Assembly: GCA_035914695.1 (NCBI GenBank)
Contig: JAMIQH010000260.1
Span: forward strand, 1-30,526
Origin: JAOSJT01 sp035914695
GTDB taxonomy: Bacteria > Bacteroidota > Ignavibacteria > SZUA-365
DNA length: 30,526 nt
Direction of reading: 5' to 3'
Part shown: piece by piece, positions 26,162 through 30,526 of the stretch
Layout: the number at the start of each line of letters is the position of its first letter
How positions within the stretch are numbered: the stretch's first letter is position 1
The notes under the pieces: model-generated
The model's input: only the letters and a program-made list of their open reading frames with translations
What the model was told of the DNA's origin: nothing
The model's database searches: none
Program-made: the position numbers and the translations under genes

Positions 26162-28098
26162 GCGTGCACCGTGTATCCTTCATCACGCCCGAGTTCGCGC
26201 AACAGGACATTAATTTCCTTTTTAAGCTCGATCATCCGCAATTCTCTGTCGATCGTTAATCGGTTGAAGCGTTCGAGTTCCCGAATTTTCTCCAAAAGGG
26301 CGTTTTCTGAAGATTTCAGTTCCGTGATATCATGCAAAAGCAGTGCGACCTGCCCCCGTCTTGGCGTGTACACTGTGACGAGGTACTGCCGCTGTGTGAT
26401 GATATCGATATATTCACCACCCCGCGGACTGCCATCCTGCATCACCAACGAGCACAAACGAATCAGTTCGTCTCCATGTTCGTTGTCGCTCGGGCGAATA
26501 CGTGCGGATGCGAGCACATCGTCATGCAGGTTCATGGAGCGATAGCTGTCATTGGCGTCGAGAATATCGAAGATCACGCGCTCGTCCCCCACGCGCTCCG
26601 TTGACGCGGCGCCTGCCGTCCCGCGAGCCGCATAAAGCACAATGCCATCCGCGGTTGCCTCGAACAGCGCGCGATATTTCCGCTCGCTTTCCTCCACAAC
26701 ACGCTGCCTCTCACGCTGCACGGTTTGATCCCGAAACACGATGACCACTCCCGCTGTACGTCCATCTTCAGTGGAATACGCTCCGACACTCTCCAGGATC
26801 GGAATGTGCTCGCCCGTCGGAGTGCGTAGTAGAACGCCGTTTTTCAGATCCCGCGAGTCCGTGTGTTTCAGGGCGCGCTCAACCGCGCATCTCACCTCTT
26901 CGCCGCTCTCTTCCGACTCGAGCTTATATACGTGTTTCAACTCCGTACCCACCACCGCCCGCTCGGTTACTCCGGTCAGGCGCTCCGCTTCCGGGTTCAT
27001 GTGCAAAATGACGCCATCGCGGTCGGTACTGATCACCGCATCGCCGATAGCATAGAGTATCGAGCGGAATTCCTTGTGGACATGCAGCAGTTGACGGTAC
27101 GTATCGCGTTGTCGCTGCGTGAAGAGGAATCCCACACAGAGGAAGAGAGCACTGAACAATACGATGGCGAGAACGGACAGCAACGCTGTCTCCTCGTACA
27201 TGTCCGCGTACAGCTTACCTTTATCTATCTGACTGATCACTACCCAATGGCAATTCGGTACTTTGCTGATCCATCCAAGATAGCTGCGTCCGTTGCTGTC
27301 CTGGTATTCCACCAACCCACGATTCCCAAGCGCCGCCAGTCCGAGTACACCATCCTCCCTCCCAGATAAGGTTCGCGGCCGGAGAACATGCGCCTCGTCA
27401 TTCTCGGGATTGCTCACGACCAGCACGGAATCGATCAACATGTCGAGAAGCATGGTCTGTATCACGGCATCGGGGGTGTTTGCCTCCGAGAGTATGGGAA
27501 ACAGAATTGCTTCGGGCTCGAAGCGAAACACCATCGCGTGTTCATGCTCCAATCCGGACAGCGCGATCGGAACCGCGATATCCATGTGGACTTTTTCATG
27601 CTGGGGACAATAATACAGGCCAATCGTCGAGGGTTTGTTCTCCCGTGCCGCATCGTGAATTATGGATTTCAGAATACCATCAAGATAGAGGTGACCGCCG
27701 GAAACACTGATGGACACATCGGCCAGAACATTGAAGAAGAATATTTCACTGTAGTCATGCTCCAGCGAGATTTCGTGCAGCGTCTGCGAAAGCGCCACCT
27801 GGGCGGAGGGCGATGGATGATTGTGCCAAGAGTGGAACGCATCCAGCAGCGAACGATTGTGTGCAATCAACGCTGCGTCGTTCAACTCATCCGCGTACCA
27901 ATGTCCCAACTGCCGCGACTTCAGCTCCGCACTCGCAGCCAGGGTCATTCGAGCACGATCCTTGATGGCGCCGACTTCGTGGCGAACGTACAGTCCAATC
28001 GCCATCACCGTCAATAGCACCATCACCACGGCGAATATCAGCAGCAATCGCCGATTCATTTGCGGGACGGCGGGTGGCGCCGCATAATGATCTGGCAC
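26158..28098 (-). CDS. Transmembrane double-PAS sensor without a kinase domain
   Basis: A 646-residue sensor. TM1 (about 17-38) and TM2 (about 305-327) enclose a periplasmic domain of about 265 residues, which may be a dCache-type fold (helical start, then GLVEYQDSNGRSYLGWIS near its end, as in many Cache domains). The cytoplasmic part has PAS1 (about 340-462, closing in VIVFRDQT), PAS2 (about 468-595, closing in LLLHDITELK) and a C-terminal coiled coil (about 596-640, ELERFNRL...IELKKEIN). It has no HisKA, HATPase or GGDEF, so it must act through a partner. GTG 28098 is the start because AAAGGAG lies 5 bases upstream. It is the first of four overlapping genes and its stop overlaps cheR. Confidence 0.88.
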   Translation of the reverse strand: MPDHYAAPPAVPQMNRRLLLIFAVVMVLLTVMAIGLYVRHEVGAIKDRARMTLAASAELKSRQLGHWYADELNDAALIAHNRSLLDAFHSWHNHPSPSAQVALSQTLHEISLEHDYSEIFFFNVLADVSISVSGGHLYLDGILKSIIHDAARENKPSTIGLYYCPQHEKVHMDIAVPIALSGLEHEHAMVFRFEPEAILFPILSEANTPDAVIQTMLLDMLIDSVLVVSNPENDEAHVLRPRTLSGREDGVLGLAALGNRGLVEYQDSNGRSYLGWISKVPNCHWVVISQIDKGKLYADMYEETALLSVLAIVLFSALFLCVGFLFTQRQRDTYRQLLHVHKEFRSILYAIGDAVISTDRDGVILHMNPEAERLTGVTERAVVGTELKHVYKLESEESGEEVRCAVERALKHTDSRDLKNGVLLRTPTGEHIPILESVGAYSTEDGRTAGVVIVFRDQTVQRERQRVVEESERKYRALFEATADGIVLYAARGTAGAASTERVGDERVIFDILDANDSYRSMNLHDDVLASARIRPSDNEHGDELIRLCSLVMQDGSPRGGEYIDIITQRQYLVTVYTPRRGQVALLLHDITELKSSENALLEKIRELERFNRLTIDRELRMIELKKEINVLLRELGRDEGYTVHA

Positions 28099-28312
28099 GT
28101 TGACTCCTTTGATGGTGGGATCGGATCACCTTAGCCCACGTTGCCGCTGCGGTTCCTCGCGCTCCGCCTCCGTTACCGTCGGCACAGCACCCTGCGCTCA
28201 CTCGGGCATGTTGCTAAGGAACAGTTTCATGGTTTGTGCGGAATCGATGGAATGGATTGGATGCCTCGAATCGTATCGGCGGGAAGCAGGCAAGGACATC
28301 CGGTAACCAGTT

Positions 28313-28346
28313 AATAGAAAATTGGGATTATTGTTGTCAATGTCAA
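28313..28346 (-). promoter_or_regulatory. Possible promoter of the sensory operon with a doubled TTGACA
   Basis: Reading the minus strand, TTGACA occurs twice in direct succession (28346-28341 and 28340-28335), then after 16 bases TCTATT (28318-28313), which matches TATAAT at four of six positions. It lies 215 bp before the GTG of the PAS sensor and overlaps the stop codon of the preceding small gene. FCB bacteria often use a different promoter consensus, so this is tentative. The remaining 28099-28312 stretch holds no gene that I can support. Confidence 0.3.
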
Positions 28347-28750
28347 GTATCGGGCGACTCCAAATCCGAGGACCTTTCCACATCGCGAAGTAACAGCGCA
28401 AGTGCTGCTTCCCTGTCGCGCATCAACGTTACATCCAAACCGGCATTGCGGGAAAGTGTTTCAATGAAATCGTGGCTGTGATCGTCCACATCCACCAGCG
28501 TCACGACGCGGGCAAACCTGTTGATGCCTTCTGTACTTCGCATATCGTCGTAGGAGAACCGATAATTACCGGTCACGCTCTCCACATTCCGCGCATGCGT
28601 CATGTCCAGAAAAAAAAGTGAAATACCGCGCTCTCTCCCGAAATGATGAACCTCCACGTTCATCGCCATAGCGGAGCGCCGATCCACATCACCGATAACA
28701 ATCACCTCCACATACAGGCGATTTTCGGAAAGAGCGATGGTGTAATCCAT
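28343..28750 (-). CDS. Small conserved protein of unknown function, possibly STAS-like
   Basis: A 135-residue soluble protein. It starts at ATG 28750, directly after a strong GAGGAGG ribosome-binding site (about 28755-28761); the longer frame from 28771 would run through that site and is unlikely. The sequence alternates strands and helices: MDYTIALSENRLYVEVIVIGDV, LFFLDMTHARNV, then RFARVVTLVDVDDHSHDFIE and SRNAGLDVTLMRDREAAL near the end. The beta-alpha pattern and the central LFFLDMT strand recall STAS/SpoIIAA-like folds, but I cannot name the family. It lies 244 bp upstream of the sensory operon in the same orientation, so a functional link is plausible but unproven. Confidence 0.72.
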   Translation of the reverse strand: MDYTIALSENRLYVEVIVIGDVDRRSAMAMNVEVHHFGRERGISLFFLDMTHARNVESVTGNYRFSYDDMRSTEGINRFARVVTLVDVDDHSHDFIETLSRNAGLDVTLMRDREAALALLLRDVERSSDLESPDT

Positions 28751-28964
28751 ACGGCCTCCTCGTCTGAGCACGATGGAGAATCCGCCACCTCAAACTCCGA
28801 TGCGGCGTTTCATTTCACGATGTCACTGCGTCCTTGCCAAACATACGACCTATGAGTATTTTTTGCAACGCGTCGGCCGCACCCTTGGCGTGCGCGTGGC
28901 ATCATTGCCGCTCGCTACGTACTCTTGAAGGCGGTATTTCAATCACCACCCATTGCTCACGGAC

Positions 28965-29792
28965 ATGCGCATTCCACCCTGGCACCCGGATTTCAGCGAA
29001 ATGCGCTGGGATACCACACTCAACCCGCGTCTGGCCGCACTCGGCATTGAAGTCATCGACGATGTTCCACGCGACGCCCACGACAATCTCGCGCTGGACG
29101 AGACCCTGCTCTATGCGGTGGCCGAGGGTACGCGGCCGCCTCTGTTCCGCATGTGGGAGTGGTCCGAGTCGGCGGTGATTCTCGGCAGCTATCAAAGTGT
29201 GCGCGACGAGATCGATGTGGAGCACGCACGGCGCTGCGGTTTCACCTTCTCGCGGCGCGTCAGCGGCGGAGGCGCCATGGTGGTGGAAGCAGGGAGAACG
29301 CTGACCTGGTCGCTGATCGTCCCGGAATCCCTGCTCGAGGGACTCTCCTTCCGTCAATCCTTCGCCTACCTGGACATGTGGTGTGTTCGAGTATTGCGTG
29401 GACTTGGCATTCCGGCTGTTTACCGTCCCATCAACGACATCGCCTCACCAGGCGGCAAGATTTCCGGTGCGGCGCAATGTCGTCGCAGGCGGACGGTGCT
29501 GCATCACGTAACCATGGCCTATGACATGGACAATGCCATGATGTGGGAATTGCTCCGCCTCGATCAGCCGCGCAACAGCGACAAAGGAGTGCCCAGTGCG
29601 GTGAAACGTGTTACACCCCTACGGGATTTCATCGATATTCCCCATGCGGAGCTTCGGCAAATGCTGATTTCGGGATTCCGCGATCTGCATGCTTGCACGG
29701 ACGCGAGCATCGGCTGCGGTGAGCTGGAGGATGCCGCTCGTCGCCGCCGGGAAAAATTCGAAACCGAGGAGTGGCTGTATCGCGTGGAGTGA
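28965..29792 (+). CDS. Lipoate/octanoate protein ligase family protein (LplA/LipM-like)
   Basis: A 275-residue member of the biotin/lipoate A/B ligase superfamily. The motifs are LDETLL (N-terminal), RMWEWSESAVILGSYQS, RRVSGGGAMVVEAG (where most members have GGG-x-V-x-HD), NDIASPGGKISGAAQ with the conserved Lys that binds the acyl-adenylate, and a C-terminal REKFETEEWLY. It would attach lipoate or octanoate to lipoyl domains of 2-oxoacid dehydrogenases or GcvH, but the exact reaction is open. The start is uncertain: ATG 28965, an in-frame TTG at 28953 and ATG 29001 are possible and no clear ribosome-binding site decides. It is divergent from the sensory cluster; the 193-bp gap should hold both promoters. 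Confidence 0.82.
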   Translation: MRIPPWHPDFSEMRWDTTLNPRLAALGIEVIDDVPRDAHDNLALDETLLYAVAEGTRPPLFRMWEWSESAVILGSYQSVRDEIDVEHARRCGFTFSRRVSGGGAMVVEAGRTLTWSLIVPESLLEGLSFRQSFAYLDMWCVRVLRGLGIPAVYRPINDIASPGGKISGAAQCRRRRTVLHHVTMAYDMDNAMMWELLRLDQPRNSDKGVPSAVKRVTPLRDFIDIPHAELRQMLISGFRDLHACTDASIGCGELEDAARRRREKFETEEWLYRVE

Positions 29793-29843
29793 AGCACCGT
29801 CTCCTGGCATGCCGTTGCCCGGCAGATCTTTCCTGAATGTTTC

Positions 29844-29873
29844 AAAAAAAAGGCGGCCATGCGGGCCGCCTTT
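29844..29873 (-). terminator. Rho-independent terminator of the T9SS-domain protein gene
   Basis: AAAGGCGGCC (29849-29858) pairs with 29864-29873 around a 5-base loop, giving a 10-bp stem. Read on the minus strand it is followed by eight Ts (29851-29844), 22 bp after the stop codon at 29896. On the + strand it follows the lipoate-ligase gene by about 50 bp and could stop that transcript too, though less efficiently. Confidence 0.88.
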
Positions 29874-29895
29874 GAATTTCGAATATCACCGAAGT

Positions 29896-30526
29896 CTATC
29901 GCGTGAAGCTCATGCGACGCGAGAAGTTCTGTCCATTCGCCGAAAGCTTGTATACGTACACGCCTGTGGGCAACTGCTTGCCGTGATTGTCGCGGCCGTC
30001 CCACATCGCGGTGGATTTACCGGCGGAGCGGGACTCGTTCACCAGCGTGCGCACTTCCTTGCCAAGCAGATTGTAAATCTTCAGAGACACATAGCCCGCA
30101 CTCGGAAGCACATAATTGATGTTGGTAACCGAGGTCTTGCTCATGGAGAAAGGATTCGGGTAGTTCTGCGCAAGGAAGAAAGAGCCCGCCGTGGGAGCGG
30201 GGTAGCTGCTCGTCACCTGACTGGTGGCCGTGAAGGTAAGCACGCGGCTTTCGTTCGGATTGTCGCGGTTGCTGACCGTCACCTGCACTGTGCCCGTTCC
30301 GGGATTGGGACCGGTCATGAAGGTGAGGTCCAACATTTCGGATTCACCCGCACCCAGCGTTCCATCCACCGATTCCACGGAAGGAGGAAAGCAGTTCTGG
30401 AAAAAGCAGATTTGCGTACCCCAATCGCCGGGGAGATTCGCCTTGTTCGTGATGGCCACACGGAGGTTCAGTGTCCCTCCGGTGAGATTCGTCACCTGGA
30501 TGTAGCCACTGATAAAACCGTTCACA
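29896..30526 (-). CDS. Secreted protein with C-terminal FlgD-like/T9SS sorting domain (N-terminus outside window)
   Basis: The C-terminal ~209 residues of a larger protein whose frame stays open at the right edge; a GTG at 30525 is in frame but is most likely internal. The visible part first shows a beta-sandwich-like region (GYIQVTNLTGGTLNLRVAIT, then MLDLTFMTGPNPGTGTVQVT). The C-terminal domain has FFLAQNYPNPFSMSK, VSLKIYNLLGKEVRTLV, GRDNHGKQLPTGVYVYKL and a short basic tail SRRMSFTR. This is the FlgD-Ig-like type A sorting domain that directs export by the type IX secretion system in Bacteroidota and relatives. The N-terminal function cannot be judged. A terminator lies 22 bp downstream. 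Confidence 0.88.
   Translation of the reverse strand, partial: VNGFISGYIQVTNLTGGTLNLRVAITNKANLPGDWGTQICFFQNCFPPSVESVDGTLGAGESEMLDLTFMTGPNPGTGTVQVTVSNRDNPNESRVLTFTATSQVTSSYPAPTAGSFFLAQNYPNPFSMSKTSVTNINYVLPSAGYVSLKIYNLLGKEVRTLVNESRSAGKSTAMWDGRDNHGKQLPTGVYVYKLSANGQNFSRRMSFTR

Noticed and set aside
28198..28401. Small minus-strand open frame between the 135-residue gene and the PAS sensor
   Set aside because: It overlaps the end of the better supported gene, has no ribosome-binding site and shows no motif or hydrophobic signal.
1..30526. tRNA or rRNA genes
   Set aside because: I saw no stretch with tRNA-like arms ending in a GGTTCGA-type loop and acceptor pairing, and no rRNA sequence. A covariance-model scan would be decisive.

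Overview
The window is a GC-rich stretch of bacterial chromosome, tightly packed with genes, and it has no tRNA, rRNA, CRISPR array, integrase or transposase that I can see. Three signs point to the Bacteroidota/Chlorobiota (FCB) assemblage, perhaps an Ignavibacteria- or Kapabacteria-like lineage. There is a PorV/PorQ-type outer-membrane protein at 7769-8800. A surface protein at the right edge ends in a FlgD-like/type IX secretion C-terminal domain with the QNYPNPF signature. Several lipoproteins are also present, along with a NagZ-beta-lactamase fusion of the kind known from that group. The lineage is an inference, because no marker gene fixes it.

Left part, 1-6820, all + strand, housekeeping: the end of an SbcC/Rad50-like ATPase, an HD-only (p)ppGpp-hydrolase-like protein, a small membrane protein, an inositol-phosphatase family enzyme (suhB), a PfkB sugar kinase, methylthioribose-1-phosphate isomerase (mtnA), recO, and a DegP/HtrA periplasmic protease. 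A hairpin at 6848-6885 closes this block against a convergent PAP2-family membrane phosphatase (6908-7519, minus).

Middle part, 7769-16343, + strand, mostly cell envelope: a PorV-like protein, a DUF1684 lipoprotein, a second lipoprotein, tadA, and a large lipoprotein joining a GH3 N-acetylhexosaminidase to a serine beta-lactamase-like domain. After a palindromic repeat and an 11-bp tandem repeat come a membrane-anchored Fe-S/CCG-domain reductase and a small lipoprotein. The gene junctions (TGATG, ATGA and short overlaps) suggest operons. A strong intrinsic-terminator-like hairpin lies inside the first codons of the DUF1684 lipoprotein. A perfect 15-bp hairpin at 16364-16400 ends the block.

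Right part, 16458-28750, minus strand, is the most unusual region: a signalling cluster read in the order small conserved protein, kinase-less transmembrane double-PAS sensor, stand-alone CheR methyltransferase, hybrid histidine kinase (four-helix sensor-HAMP-GAF-kinase-REC-REC), and a 1970-residue kinase with an N-terminal receiver and twelve PAS domains. The last four genes are joined by overlaps or a 1-bp gap. No CheB, CheA, CheW or chemoreceptor, no HPt protein and no DNA-binding or cyclic-di-GMP output protein is encoded with them. I infer a non-motility multi-input phosphorelay with a methyltransferase built in, whose output lies elsewhere.

Right edge: a lipoate/octanoate ligase-family protein (+) and the C-terminal end of a secreted T9SS/FlgD-domain protein (minus), separated by a U-tract terminator at 29844-29873.
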